Shown here: positions 43,866 through 53,615 of the stretch, piece after piece
Layout of the letters: each line of letters begins with the position of its first letter
Numbering within the stretch: position 1 is the stretch's first letter
Origin: Syntrophaceae bacterium UBA6087
GTDB lineage: Bacteria; Desulfobacterota; Desulfomonilia; UBA1062
Assembly (NCBI GenBank): GCA_002448235.1
Contig: DIXF01000001.1
Coordinates: forward strand, 248,001 to 312,000
DNA length: 64,000 nt
Direction: 5' to 3'
Translations under genes and position numbers: made by a program
Notes under the pieces: generated by a model
What the model was told of the DNA's origin: nothing
Database searches by the model: none
The model's input: only the letters and a program-made list of their open reading frames with translations

Positions 43866-45830
43866 ATGGCTGATGAGACGAAAGATTTTGGTGAACAAAT
43901 TTTCCCCGTTCCCCCCAAAGTGAGGGAGAAGGCTTACATCAAGAGTAAGGCAGAGTACGAGAAGATGTGGAAAGAGTCTGTGGAGAACCCTGAAAAGTTC
44001 TGGGCAAAGCAGGCCGAGAGACTCGACTGGTTCAAGAAGCCCACAAAGATAATGGACTATTCTTACAAGGCCCCTGTCTATGTGAAGTGGTTTGAAGATG
44101 GCGAACTCAACGTCAGCTACAACTGCCTCGACCGGCATATCAAGAACGGCCTGAAAAACAAGACCGCAATCATTTTCGAAGGCAATGACCCGTCTGACAA
44201 CAAGACCTATTCCTACATGGACATGTACCGCGAGGTCAACAAGGCCGCCAACGTACTGAAGAAGCTCGGCGTCAAGAGAGGCGATCGGGTCTGCATCTTC
44301 CTGCCCATGATTCCTGAGCTGGCAATCACGATGCTCGCCTGCACCCGTATCGGCGCTATCCACTGCATCGTGTTCGGCGGCTTCTCGGCAGATGCACTGA
44401 AAGACCGCATCGTCGACAGCGAGGCAAAGGTCCTTATCACCTGCGATGGTACATTCCGCGGCAGCAAGGCTGTCCCCCAGAAGGAAAATGCCGACAAGGC
44501 AGCCGATCAGTCGCCCACCGTTCAGAAGATGCTCGTGGTGAAGAGAACCGGCACCCCGGTTACCATGAAAGAGGGCAGGGATCTCTGGTACGAAGCAGAG
44601 ATGGCACAGGCTGCCTACTACTGCGAACCCGAGAAGATGAATGCCGAAGATCCGCTCTTCATCCTCTATACCTCCGGCTCCACCGGAAAGCCCAAGGGCG
44701 TCATGCACACCACCGGCGGCTACCTCCTCTACGCAGCCCTTACGCATCAGCTCGTCTTCGACTATCATCCTGAAGACATCTACTGGTGCACCGCCGACAT
44801 CGGCTGGGTCACCGGTCACAGCTACATCGTATATGGCCCGCTTGCAAACGCGGCAACCAGCGTCATGTTCGAAGGCGTTCCTTCCTATCCTGACTATGGC
44901 AGGTTCTGGGATGTAGTCGAGAAGCACAAGGTCGACATCTTCTACACCGCTCCGACCGCTATCCGCGCCATTGCGAAAGAGGGCGACGATTGGGTCAAGA
45001 AGCATGACCTGTCCTCCATCAGAATCCTCGGTTCCGTGGGCGAGCCGCTCAACCCCGAGGCCTGGAGATGGTACTACAACATGATCGGCCGCGGCGAGTG
45101 CACCATCGTTGACACCTGGTGGCAGACCGAGACCGGCGGTATCCTCATCACCCCGCTCCCGGGCGCCATCGACATCAAGCCCGCCAAGGCAACCGTTCCG
45201 TTCTTCGGCGTCGAGCCCGCGCTGCTCGATGACGACGGCAAAGAGCTCCAGGGCGTTGCCAGGGGCAACCTGGTCATCAAGAAGCCGTGGCCGGGTCAGA
45301 TGAGGAGCGTATGGGGCGATCCCAAACGGTTCGAAGATACCTACTTCGTTCAGTTCCCGGGCTATTATGTCACCGGTGACGGCGCAGAGAGAGACGACCT
45401 CGGCTACTACAAGATCACCGGCCGCGTGGACGACGTTATCAATGTTTCCGGTCACCGCATGGGCACCGCAGAGGTCGAGAGCGCACTCGTATCTCACCCG
45501 AACGTTGCAGAAGCAGCGGTTGTCGGATTCCCTCACGACATCAAGGGCCAGGGCATCTTCGCATACGTAACGCTGAACACCGGCGTCGCGAAAACCGATG
45601 ACCTCAAGAAGACCCTGATCGCTCACGTGAGAAAGGAAATCGGACCCATCGCAACACCGGATCATATCCAGTGGGCTGATGCACTTCCCAAGACACGCTC
45701 CGGCAAGATCATGCGCCGCGTTCTGAAGAAGGTAGCTGCTAACGATTTCGGCGATTTCGGCGACACCTCCACACTGGCGGATCCGACCGTTGTGGATGAC
45801 CTCGTAGCAAACAGGAAGAAGATAGGCTAA
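43866..45830 (+). CDS. acs: Acetyl-CoA synthetase (AMP-forming)
   Basis: A 654-residue enzyme activating acetate with ATP and CoA. Signatures include YTSGSTGKPKGVMHTTGGYL, the WWQTETGG adenylate motif, and the C-terminal SGKIMRRVLKK with the acetylatable lysine. The ATG follows an AGGAGG site. The upstream operator and promoter and the downstream FadR-like gene suggest control by acyl-CoA or fatty-acid status. It is monocistronic with a strong hairpin after it. Confidence 0.96.
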   Translation: MADETKDFGEQIFPVPPKVREKAYIKSKAEYEKMWKESVENPEKFWAKQAERLDWFKKPTKIMDYSYKAPVYVKWFEDGELNVSYNCLDRHIKNGLKNKTAIIFEGNDPSDNKTYSYMDMYREVNKAANVLKKLGVKRGDRVCIFLPMIPELAITMLACTRIGAIHCIVFGGFSADALKDRIVDSEAKVLITCDGTFRGSKAVPQKENADKAADQSPTVQKMLVVKRTGTPVTMKEGRDLWYEAEMAQAAYYCEPEKMNAEDPLFILYTSGSTGKPKGVMHTTGGYLLYAALTHQLVFDYHPEDIYWCTADIGWVTGHSYIVYGPLANAATSVMFEGVPSYPDYGRFWDVVEKHKVDIFYTAPTAIRAIAKEGDDWVKKHDLSSIRILGSVGEPLNPEAWRWYYNMIGRGECTIVDTWWQTETGGILITPLPGAIDIKPAKATVPFFGVEPALLDDDGKELQGVARGNLVIKKPWPGQMRSVWGDPKRFEDTYFVQFPGYYVTGDGAERDDLGYYKITGRVDDVINVSGHRMGTAEVESALVSHPNVAEAAVVGFPHDIKGQGIFAYVTLNTGVAKTDDLKKTLIAHVRKEIGPIATPDHIQWADALPKTRSGKIMRRVLKKVAANDFGDFGDTSTLADPTVVDDLVANRKKIG

Positions 45831-45849
45831 GCTTTTACAACGCAACGAA

Positions 45850-45879
45850 GGAGGTTCCGCCCCATAAGGCGGAACCTCC
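45850..45879 (+). terminator. Hairpin after acs
   Basis: GGAGGTTCCGCC (45850-45861) and its complement (45868-45879) form a perfect 12-bp stem with a 6-nt loop, followed by AGTTTATC. Confidence 0.75.
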
Positions 45880-45949
45880 AGTTTATCATACGTCATAATT
45901 ATAATTTAAAAGTTATCATAGTGGTTATTTATCGTAAGGAAGGGACCAG

Positions 45950-46558
45950 ATGAGAGGCGAAGAAAAATACCGGATGATATTGAACGCCGCCAAGCATGTT
46001 TTTGCTATGGAAGGTTTCTATAACTCCAAGGTCTCCGAGATTGCAAGAGAGGCGCATGTGGCGGACGGAACCATATACCTCTATTTTAAGAACAAGGATG
46101 ACATTCTTATCTCGCTCTTTGAAGAGGAACTCAACCGAATCATCATGAACGTCAAATCAAAACTTGAGCATATCGTGGACCCTCAAGAGAAAATAATAGC
46201 ATTCTGCGACAATCACCTGACGATTTTAGAGGCTGACAGAGCCCTGGCCGAGGTTATCCAGGTCGAGCTCAGGCAGTCGAACAAATTCATGAGAGAGTAC
46301 AAAAACAAACACTTTCTTGCTTACCTGAACATTATTGCAGACATCGTTGCCCAGGGTCAGGAACAGGGGGTTTTCAAGAATGAGCTCAAGCCGGATATCT
46401 GTGCGCGGGTCATTTTCGGCTCCCTGGACGAACTGTCAACCTACCTCGTTACGGCCAGAAGGAAGCGCTTTGACGTGCACGAGATAGCAACCATAGTCGG
46501 CAACTCCTTTCTCACCGGGCTTGTGAAAAACGGCAAGGAGAGCGGAGGACAAAAATGA
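45950..46558 (+). CDS. TetR-family regulator, FadR (YsiA)-like
   Basis: A 202-residue TetR regulator. The N-terminal helix-turn-helix VSEIAREAHVADGTIYLYFKNKDDILISLF is close to Bacillus subtilis FadR, and the ligand domain shares LRQSNKFM and IFGSLDE-type segments with it. FadR proteins release operators on binding long-chain acyl-CoA. It is the first gene of the operon with the dehydrogenase-hydratase (4-bp overlap), so it probably controls the beta-oxidation genes and possibly acs. The ligand is inferred. Confidence 0.88.
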   Translation: MRGEEKYRMILNAAKHVFAMEGFYNSKVSEIAREAHVADGTIYLYFKNKDDILISLFEEELNRIIMNVKSKLEHIVDPQEKIIAFCDNHLTILEADRALAEVIQVELRQSNKFMREYKNKHFLAYLNIIADIVAQGQEQGVFKNELKPDICARVIFGSLDELSTYLVTARRKRFDVHEIATIVGNSFLTGLVKNGKESGGQK

Positions 46559-48531
46559 TACAGATAAAAAGGGCCGCCGTCATAGGCGGAGGAGCCATGG
46601 GAGGGAGCATTGCGCACCTCCTTTCAAGCGTCGGGATCGAATGTTTTATCAAGGACATCGACCAGAAGTTCATCGATAAGGCTCTCCAGCATTCTGAAGA
46701 GATATACGGAAAGCTCGTAAAGAAAGGGAAGCTGGAGCAGAAAAAGGCCGCGGAAATGCAGGGCCTTCTGATGGGAGCCGTCAAGTACGACAAGAAATTC
46801 TTTTCCGAGGTCGATCTCGTCATAGAGGCGGTCCCCGAGATCATGAAGCTTAAACAGGACATCTTTGCCGAGCTTGAAGGGTTATGCCCGGGAAGAGCGA
46901 TCCTGGCAACGAACACATCGACGCTCTCGCTCACCGAGATATCGAAAAAATTGAAAGACCGTTCGCGTTTCGTGGGCCTGCATTTTTTCAATCCGGCCCA
47001 CATCATGAAGCTCGTCGAGGTGATCTACGACGAAAACACCTCCAAGGATACGGTCGACACCATGATGGCTTTTTCCGGGAGGATCGGTAAAGAGCCCATC
47101 GAGGTGAAAAACGGACCAGGGTTTGTGGTCAACAGGATCCTCATGCCGTACATGAACGAGGCGGTATTGTCGCTCATGGAAGGCGAGGGCACGGTTGAGG
47201 AGATCGACGAGGCCATGACCGAATTCGGCATGCCCATGGGGCCCTTTGCCCTGTGGGATCTCGTTGGTCTCGACGTCGGCCTGCACGCATCCAAGACCGT
47301 TGAGGATGCCTACGGACCAAGGGCTCCTATCCCCGAGCTGCTGATACACCTCGAAAAGAAAAAGAGTCTCGGCCAGAAGACCGGCAAAGGCTTTTACGAC
47401 TATTCATCCGGCACAAAGACTTCCTCAAAAGAAGTGGCAGATTTCCTGAAAAAGTGGTGGAAAGACAACCCGGTGAGCGACCTTGCATTCTCTCCCGAGC
47501 GGATCATGGCCGTCCAGATCAGGGAAGCCCTCTACATTCTTGAAGACGGGCTGGCATCTGCGAGCGACATCGACACCGGCATGGTCTACGGCACGAATTT
47601 CCCGACCAAGGTCGCCTGGGGTCCGTTGCACTTCGCCGAGAACATCGGCTGGGACGTGATCGGCGACCTCATGGACTCGCTGTCCGAAGAATACGGGCCT
47701 GAAAGGTTCACCGCGCCGGCCATGATCGAGGACCTTGCAAAAGGTCAGAGCGCGTTCAACAACTGCACCTATGAGACGGATGCCGACGGCGTCGCGGTCA
47801 TGACCATCGACAACCCGCCCATGAACACCATCGGCCGGAAGACCAAGGCGGATATCACGAGGGCAGTGCTCGAAGCGGTAGCCGACCCGAAAGTCCGGGT
47901 CATTCTCCTGACAGGGAAAGGCAAGGCATTCGTCGCCGGCGCCGACATCGAGGAGTTGCGGGCCTTCAAGGAATACGACGACGGGATCAATCTCGCAAAC
48001 CGCGGCTACCTCATGACGAACACGATAGAAGACTCGAACAAGCCAATCATCGCGGTGATCAACGGCTTCTGCCTCGGCGGCGGCCTCGAGCTCGCCATGT
48101 CGTGCCACATGCGGATCGCCTCGGACAAGGCCCGGCTCGGCCTGCCGGAGATCACGCTCGGGCTCATCCCCGGATTTGCAGGAACGCAGCGTCTTCCCAG
48201 GATCGTGGGTAAGGCAAAGGGCATGGAGATGATCCTCACGGGGGCTCATTACACCGCCAAAGACGCGTATGAGATGGGTCTCGTGAACAAGGTATTTCCC
48301 CAGGACGTGCTCATGGACGAGGCAAAGGCATTTGCCAGGGCCATCGCAACGAAGAGCCGCATAGCGGTGGGTGCCGCCATGGACGCAATCAGCACCGGCC
48401 TCGAAGTGGCTTTTGAAGACGGGCTCCTGATAGAATCCGAGAATTTTGCCCGGGTGGCCATATCGAACGATGCGAAAGAAGGCTTGAACGCGTTTCTGAA
48501 TAAGCGCAAGCCGGAGTTCAAGGACAAATAA
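46555..48531 (+). CDS. 3-hydroxyacyl-CoA dehydrogenase / enoyl-CoA hydratase fusion
   Basis: A 658-residue bifunctional beta-oxidation enzyme. Residues 1-~385 form the dehydrogenase, with the NAD motif GGGAMG (11-16) and the catalytic H143 and E155 in HFFNPAHIMKLVE. Residues ~400-658 form the hydratase/isomerase, with CLGGGLELAMSC and GLPEITLGLIPG carrying both glutamates. The order (dehydrogenase first) is the reverse of E. coli FadB and is seen in some archaea and anaerobes. It is ATGA-coupled to the FadR-like gene. No thiolase or acyl-CoA dehydrogenase is in the window. Confidence 0.94.
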   Translation: MIQIKRAAVIGGGAMGGSIAHLLSSVGIECFIKDIDQKFIDKALQHSEEIYGKLVKKGKLEQKKAAEMQGLLMGAVKYDKKFFSEVDLVIEAVPEIMKLKQDIFAELEGLCPGRAILATNTSTLSLTEISKKLKDRSRFVGLHFFNPAHIMKLVEVIYDENTSKDTVDTMMAFSGRIGKEPIEVKNGPGFVVNRILMPYMNEAVLSLMEGEGTVEEIDEAMTEFGMPMGPFALWDLVGLDVGLHASKTVEDAYGPRAPIPELLIHLEKKKSLGQKTGKGFYDYSSGTKTSSKEVADFLKKWWKDNPVSDLAFSPERIMAVQIREALYILEDGLASASDIDTGMVYGTNFPTKVAWGPLHFAENIGWDVIGDLMDSLSEEYGPERFTAPAMIEDLAKGQSAFNNCTYETDADGVAVMTIDNPPMNTIGRKTKADITRAVLEAVADPKVRVILLTGKGKAFVAGADIEELRAFKEYDDGINLANRGYLMTNTIEDSNKPIIAVINGFCLGGGLELAMSCHMRIASDKARLGLPEITLGLIPGFAGTQRLPRIVGKAKGMEMILTGAHYTAKDAYEMGLVNKVFPQDVLMDEAKAFARAIATKSRIAVGAAMDAISTGLEVAFEDGLLIESENFARVAISNDAKEGLNAFLNKRKPEFKDK

Positions 48532-48553
48532 TAATAAAAGGTTTGGGCTCGTC

Positions 48554-48568
48554 TCAAACGTAGTTTGA
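48554..48568. promoter_or_regulatory. Candidate operator upstream of etfBA
   Basis: TCAAAC-GTA-GTTTGA is a perfect inverted repeat 51 bp before the etfB start. No matching regulator family is evident. It may be a coincidence. Confidence 0.35.
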
Positions 48569-48619
48569 TTAGGGAAACAGGCCTCTAGGCTAATATAAAT
48601 ATGTAGGAAGGAGGATAAT

Positions 48620-49396
48620 GTGAATACAGTTGTTTGCATTAAGCAGGTACCTGATACCGAAACGCTGATCAAGGTACAGGGTGCTGGTATTGTACAGGAT
48701 GGTGTCAAGTGGGTCATGAATCCATATGACGAGTTCGCAGTTGAAGAAGCACTCCGCCAGAAAGAGAAGATGAAGGCCGGTGCAGTAACGGTCGTATCCT
48801 TGGGTCCGGACAGGGCCATCGAGGCAATCCGTACAGCGCTCGCAATGGGTGCGGATACCGCTGTTCACATCAATGACGCTGCCTTTGCAGAGAAGGCCGA
48901 TCCGTATGCGACTGCAGCAGCTCTGGCAGCAGCAGTGAAGGGTTTGACCTACGACGCAGTATTCGTCGGCAAGCAGGCCATTGACGATGACGCGGGCCAG
49001 GTTCCCGCAATGCTCGGCGAAATGCTCGGCATCCCCGTTGTCACCATGGTTATCAAGTTCGATGTAGCCGATGACAAGAGCAAAGCAACCGTGACCAGAG
49101 AAGTGGAAGGCGGCGTGGCAGTGATCGAAGTACCGCTTCCTGCAGTATTCTCGGCACAGAAGGGCCTCAACGAGCCCAGGTATGCTTCCCTCCCCGGTAT
49201 CATGAAGGCAAAGAAGAAGCCCGTCGATGCGAAAACGGCTGCAGCTCTCGGCGTAACCGAAGGCCCGAAGACCGTTGTCAAAGAGATGAGCTTGCCGCCG
49301 GCGCGCCAGGCAGGAAAGAAGATTGCGGGCGACGATGCAGCAGCAAAGGCGAAAGAACTTGCCAGAATTCTTCACGAAGACGTGAAGGCAGTCTAA
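48620..49396 (+). CDS. etfB: Electron transfer flavoprotein beta subunit
   Basis: A 258-residue EtfB. The N-terminus (CIKQVPDTETLIKV) and the NPYDEFAVEEALR segment are typical, and the C-terminal TEGPKTVVKEM matches the family. It pairs with EtfA to carry electrons from acyl-CoA dehydrogenases. A GTG start at 48620 follows AAGGAGG. Confidence 0.94.
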   Translation: MNTVVCIKQVPDTETLIKVQGAGIVQDGVKWVMNPYDEFAVEEALRQKEKMKAGAVTVVSLGPDRAIEAIRTALAMGADTAVHINDAAFAEKADPYATAAALAAAVKGLTYDAVFVGKQAIDDDAGQVPAMLGEMLGIPVVTMVIKFDVADDKSKATVTREVEGGVAVIEVPLPAVFSAQKGLNEPRYASLPGIMKAKKKPVDAKTAAALGVTEGPKTVVKEMSLPPARQAGKKIAGDDAAAKAKELARILHEDVKAV

Positions 49397-49413
49397 GAGG
49401 GAGGTAAAGAGAG

Positions 49414-50379
49414 ATGCCAGGAACACTCATTTACGCAGAAGTTCAGAAGGGCGAGATCAAGAAGGGCTCTTTTGAGGTGGTAAGCAAGGCCAAGGAGTTC
49501 GGCGGCGAAGTAGCAGCATGCATCATCGGCAAAGGTGCCGAAGGGCTTGCTTCTCAGCTTGCAAAGTTTGGTGCGGATAAGATATATGTAGTCGATGGTC
49601 CGGAGTATGAGAACTACGTTCCCGAGGCTTTCGTACAGGCTTTCGTACAGGTGGCAAAGACCGTGAACCCGTCCGTCATTCTCGCCAGCGCAACCGCACA
49701 GGGCAAGGACTTCGTGCCTGCAGTAGCAGCCAGGCTCGGTGTCGGCGCCGTTTCCGATTGTGTCGACCTCCAGAAGAACGGCGATAAGGTCGTTGCAAAG
49801 AGACCGGTATATGCAGGCAAGGCCTATGCAATGGTCGAGTGCGTTGCAGATCCCCAGGTCATCGCTGTACGCCCCAACTCTTTCGCAGTGAAAGAGGCTG
49901 CAGGCGCAGGCGCAGTCGAGAAGGTTGCAGTGAGCCTCGATGCATCGAAGATCAAGGCAGTCGTAAAGAGCATAGAGCTCGCACAGACCAACGAGCCCGA
50001 CCAGACGGAAGCCGAGATCATCGTATCCGGCGGCCGCGGCATGAAGGGCCCCGAGAACTTCAAGATGCTCGAAGATCTCGCGAAACTCTTCGGACCCACC
50101 GCAACGACCGGAGCATCCAGGGCCGCTGTCGACGCAGGGTGGAGAGCACATCGGTATCAGGTCGGCCAGACCGGTAAGACCGTCAGCCCGAACCTGTACA
50201 TCGCCTGCGGTATATCAGGCGCCATTCAGCATCTCGCCGGTATGAGCACGGCAAAAGTCATCGTTGCCATCAACAAGGACGCCGAAGCGCCTATCTTCAC
50301 GAAGGCAGACTATGGTGTCGTTGATGACCTCTTCAACGTTGTGCCGGCATTGATTGACGAGATCAAAAAGTTTAAGTAA
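49414..50379 (+). CDS. etfA: Electron transfer flavoprotein alpha subunit
   Basis: A 321-residue EtfA. The C-terminal FAD-binding region is clear (GGRGMKGPENFKMLEDLA, TGASRAAVDAGW, and LYIACGISGAIQHLAGM). It follows etfB by 17 bp. Together with the next gene it forms the usual route from acyl-CoA oxidation to the quinone pool in anaerobes. Confidence 0.95.
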   Translation: MPGTLIYAEVQKGEIKKGSFEVVSKAKEFGGEVAACIIGKGAEGLASQLAKFGADKIYVVDGPEYENYVPEAFVQAFVQVAKTVNPSVILASATAQGKDFVPAVAARLGVGAVSDCVDLQKNGDKVVAKRPVYAGKAYAMVECVADPQVIAVRPNSFAVKEAAGAGAVEKVAVSLDASKIKAVVKSIELAQTNEPDQTEAEIIVSGGRGMKGPENFKMLEDLAKLFGPTATTGASRAAVDAGWRAHRYQVGQTGKTVSPNLYIACGISGAIQHLAGMSTAKVIVAINKDAEAPIFTKADYGVVDDLFNVVPALIDEIKKFK

Positions 50380-50390
50380 GAAAATATAAA

Positions 50391-50411
50391 GCGGGGGAGA
50401 CAATCCCCCGC
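50391..50411 (+). terminator. Hairpin between etfA and the Fe-S oxidoreductase gene
   Basis: GCGGGGGA (50391-50398) and TCCCCCGC (50404-50411) form an 8-bp stem with a 5-nt loop, followed by CTTGTATAA. It may partly terminate transcription and lower expression of the next gene. Confidence 0.55.
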
Positions 50412-50445
50412 CTTGTATAAAGTAAAAACGATTCAGGGGGCTACT

Positions 50446-52602
50446 ATGCACGGATCTGGAGCAGAAATTTCGAGAGAGGTTTTTTGGAACATTCTGGGGC
50501 CTGGTTTCCCCACAGAACAGGTTCTCCTCTATATCATCGCGGTGGGTGCATTTCTCCTGTTTTTCCAGGGTCTTGCCAGAGGCGGATTCTTCACCCGGCT
50601 CAAGGCGATCATGAAAGCACAGGGACCGGAGATAGACCGGGTCAATAAGCCATGGGAACGGTTTTGGTACACAGTGATCGATGTATTCGGCCAGAAGAAG
50701 ATTTTAAGAGAGCCATTCCAGGGTATTTTCCATTCATTCATCCTCTGGGGATTCATCGCACTTGTCATCACGACTGCCATCGTATTCGCCCAGGCCGATA
50801 TCATCTGGCCCATCTGGCATGTATGGTTTATGAAAGACGGGTTCTATCTCGGCCTTTCGCTGTTCGCCGACGTATTCGGTGCGCTGGCCATCATCGGCGT
50901 GCTCATGGCGCTGTACAGAAGATACGTCATGAAGCCCAAATGGCTCGATGAGAAGGCCGAAGACAAGATCGTGCTCTGGTTCATCCTCGGCATCCTCGTT
51001 ACCGGATTCGTGGTTGAAGGCTTAAGAATTCAGGCCACGGAAGCCAATCCTTCGAGCCCGATGTATCAGTATATCTGGACTTCCCCGGTAGGCCGCACCA
51101 TGGCGTTCCTGTTCTCCGGGATGAGCATAGAGGCCATCAAGGGCACCCATTTCATGCTCTGGTGGGCCCACGTGCTCGGCGCCTTCGGGTTCATCATTTA
51201 CATTGCATACTCGAAGCTGCTCCACATCTTCATGGCCCCTGCCAACATCTTCCTCCGGGCAGACGTGCAGAACCCGCCCATCAAGGTGATGCCGCCCGAG
51301 ATGTTTGAGAACGCAGAGACATTCGGAATCCACAAGCTCGAAGAATACTCCTGGAAAGACCTGTTCGATTCAGAGGCCTGTATCCGTTGCGGCCGCTGCG
51401 TGGAAGTCTGCCCCGCGTTCAACACCGACAAGCCGTTGAAGCCCAGGGACGTGATCCAGAACATGCGTACTTATATCGAGCAGAAGGCGAAGTTCGCCAT
51501 GGATCTCAACGGCAACTACCGGATCCTCTCCGACGAGGAGTACACCGGACCGGCACTGATCGGCGACACCATAGAAAAGGACACCATATGGGCCTGTACG
51601 ACCTGTATGGCCTGCGTCGAGGCATGTCCGTGCTACATCAACCAGTTCCCGAAGCTCATCGAGCTCAGGCGCTACCTGGTCATGATGGAGTCCGACTTCC
51701 CCGCCGAGGTCCTGGACGTGTTCAAGGGCATGGAAAACAACTCCAACCCGTGGAGCATCGGCGCCCATGTGAGGGCCGACTGGGCCAAGGGTCATGACAT
51801 TCCTCTCATGTCCGAGAAGGGCGGAGCGGAGTACCTCTTCTACGTCGGCTGCGCCGGCGCGTTCGACGACCTGAACAAGAAGGTCGCCATCTCCCTGGCA
51901 AAGATCTTCAAGGCAGCGGGCCTGGACTTCGCGATCCTCGGCACCGAGGAAGGCTGCTGCGGCGACTCGGCCAAGAAGATCGGAAACGAATATATCTACC
52001 AGGCGCTGGCCATGGCCAATATCGAGACCTTCAAGGCATACAACGTAAAGCAGATCATCACCATGTGCCCGCACGGGTATAACACGCTGAAGCACGACTA
52101 CAAAGAGCTCGGCGGCAACTTCGAAGTCTTCCATTACACCGAGATCCTGGACAAACTCATCAAAGACGGCAGCCTCAAGCTGAATCAGCCCGTTGGCGAC
52201 CTCGGCACCGTTACCTACCACGACTCCTGCTATCTCGGCAGATACAACAATGTCTATAAGCAGCCAAGGAACATACTCAAGGCCGCAGGCGTGGGCAACA
52301 TGGTCGAGATGGCCAGCCATCATGCGAAGAGCTTCTGCTGCGGCGCAGGCGGCGGCAGGATGTGGATGGAAGAGGACCTTGGAGCGAGGATCAACCAGAC
52401 GCGCACGAAAGAGGTCGAAGCAGCCGGGGCAAAGACCGTTTGCACTGCATGCCCGTTCTGCTACACCATGCTTTCCGACGGCATCAAGGAGCTCGAGCTC
52501 TCCGAGAAGCTCCAGGCTATCGATATCGCAGTGCTCGTAGCCAAGGCGGCAGGTATCGATATCAAGTCAAGCGATGCAGACGAAAAGGAAGCGGCAAGCT
52601 AA
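50446..52602 (+). CDS. Membrane Etf:quinone oxidoreductase-type Fe-S protein (EMO/HdrDE-like)
   Basis: A 718-residue membrane protein. Five or six N-terminal helices (~25-290) resemble the NarI-type b-haem subunit. Two ferredoxin-like 4Fe-4S motifs (CIRCGRCVEVCP, CTTCMACVEACP) and two HdrD-type CCG modules (EEGCCGDSAK and FCCGAGGGRM) follow. This fused HdrE-HdrD-like layout next to etfBA is the EtfAB:menaquinone oxidoreductase (EMO, also called EtfD) of syntrophs and related anaerobes. It should pass electrons from reduced Etf to menaquinone. The ATG at 50446 is preferred because it follows CAGGGGG. Confidence 0.9.
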   Translation: MHGSGAEISREVFWNILGPGFPTEQVLLYIIAVGAFLLFFQGLARGGFFTRLKAIMKAQGPEIDRVNKPWERFWYTVIDVFGQKKILREPFQGIFHSFILWGFIALVITTAIVFAQADIIWPIWHVWFMKDGFYLGLSLFADVFGALAIIGVLMALYRRYVMKPKWLDEKAEDKIVLWFILGILVTGFVVEGLRIQATEANPSSPMYQYIWTSPVGRTMAFLFSGMSIEAIKGTHFMLWWAHVLGAFGFIIYIAYSKLLHIFMAPANIFLRADVQNPPIKVMPPEMFENAETFGIHKLEEYSWKDLFDSEACIRCGRCVEVCPAFNTDKPLKPRDVIQNMRTYIEQKAKFAMDLNGNYRILSDEEYTGPALIGDTIEKDTIWACTTCMACVEACPCYINQFPKLIELRRYLVMMESDFPAEVLDVFKGMENNSNPWSIGAHVRADWAKGHDIPLMSEKGGAEYLFYVGCAGAFDDLNKKVAISLAKIFKAAGLDFAILGTEEGCCGDSAKKIGNEYIYQALAMANIETFKAYNVKQIITMCPHGYNTLKHDYKELGGNFEVFHYTEILDKLIKDGSLKLNQPVGDLGTVTYHDSCYLGRYNNVYKQPRNILKAAGVGNMVEMASHHAKSFCCGAGGGRMWMEEDLGARINQTRTKEVEAAGAKTVCTACPFCYTMLSDGIKELELSEKLQAIDIAVLVAKAAGIDIKSSDADEKEAAS

Positions 52603-52637
52603 CACGTTTTTCAATCAATACCCCTGAATCAACCAGA

Positions 52638-52667
52638 AAGAGGAGACAGTGATGTCTCCTCTTTTTT
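52638..52667 (+). terminator. Rho-independent terminator of the etf-EMO operon
   Basis: An 11-bp stem AAGAGGAGACA (52638-52648) with its complement (52653-52663), a 4-nt loop, and a T run. It follows the EMO stop by 35 bp. Confidence 0.9.
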
Positions 52668-52844
52668 CTTGCTATGAGCCTCTGTAGAGATATATTCTTA
52701 CGGTAAGGGTAATGGGAGGGCGCCTTCTCAGCGGTAGCCCTCCGGAGGTCCATGGGGGCGCGTTTATTTGTCTCAAAAGGACTCCGGCGAGGATGATGCG
52801 TGAAAGGTGTCATCGGGCTTTACTTTGACTTTGGAGGATAGGGC

Positions 52845-53615
52845 ATGAAGGTCGGCATTCTTGTCAATGATTCTTCCCTGCCGGAGGAATTCTTCCGCGG
52901 GTTGGAATCTGCAGGCATGGAGTTCGAGGTGCATACGATACCGTTATCTGCAGAGCCCGCGGTATCGCTGGCACAGGCAGGCGACTTCCTGAAGAGGGCG
53001 GACGGATACGACCTCATCCATAACTTCACCGGCGGCCTGGGACTGATCTTTGCGAATATGACCGGCAAACCCATGATCTCTTCCATCCCTGAGAGCATTG
53101 GCGAGGAAGATCTGGCCCTGTTCCGTGCGGCAGGCAGCACGTGCTTTTTCGTTTCCGAGCGGCTGCCCGTGGAGTCCATAGGCCTCAAGGGCGTGCCGGG
53201 GATCGACGCATTCAACGGAGACAGGGTGAGGTTCTATCTCGACGTTTACACCCGGGTCGCGGCATTGGGCAGGAAAAACGAGGTGCGGCCCTGGGGAAGC
53301 TTTGAGGTGCTCTCCGATGACCGGGACGACCATAAGGTCAAGCGGATTACCGTGCTCCCGGGGAGGCGCCTGAGTCTGCAGTACCACGGTAAAAGGAGAG
53401 AGCACTGGATCGTCATATCGGGACGGGCGCTGGTGACGGTCGGCGATACCGTGACAGAGCTTTCACCCACGGAGACAATCGATATCCCCCATGAAAAGGC
53501 GCACAGGGTTGAGAACATAGGAATTTCCGACCTGGTTTTTATCGAGGTCCAGCAGGGCGACTACTTCGGAGAGGACGACATCGTCCGGATAGAGGACGAT
53601 TTCGGCAGGATATGA
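52845..53615 (+). CDS. GT-like domain fused to a type II phosphomannose isomerase cupin
   Basis: A 256-residue protein in two parts. Residues 1-~130 resemble the N-terminal Rossmann half of a GT4-type glycosyltransferase (GILVNDSSLPEEFFRGLE, ADGYDLIHNFTGG). Residues ~140-256 are a type II phosphomannose isomerase cupin as at the end of ManC (RPWGSFEVL, ITVLPGRRLSLQYHGKRREH, HRVENIG). Isomerases of this type act on mannose-6-phosphate for GDP-mannose; the GT-like part is too short to be a full transferase. It overlaps the next gene by 4 bp. Confidence 0.8.
   Translation: MKVGILVNDSSLPEEFFRGLESAGMEFEVHTIPLSAEPAVSLAQAGDFLKRADGYDLIHNFTGGLGLIFANMTGKPMISSIPESIGEEDLALFRAAGSTCFFVSERLPVESIGLKGVPGIDAFNGDRVRFYLDVYTRVAALGRKNEVRPWGSFEVLSDDRDDHKVKRITVLPGRRLSLQYHGKRREHWIVISGRALVTVGDTVTELSPTETIDIPHEKAHRVENIGISDLVFIEVQQGDYFGEDDIVRIEDDFGRI

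Noticed and set aside
43701..45896. 731-codon open frame antisense to acs
   Set aside because: Opposite strand of a well-conserved acs gene, no family resemblance, and no sensible ribosome site.
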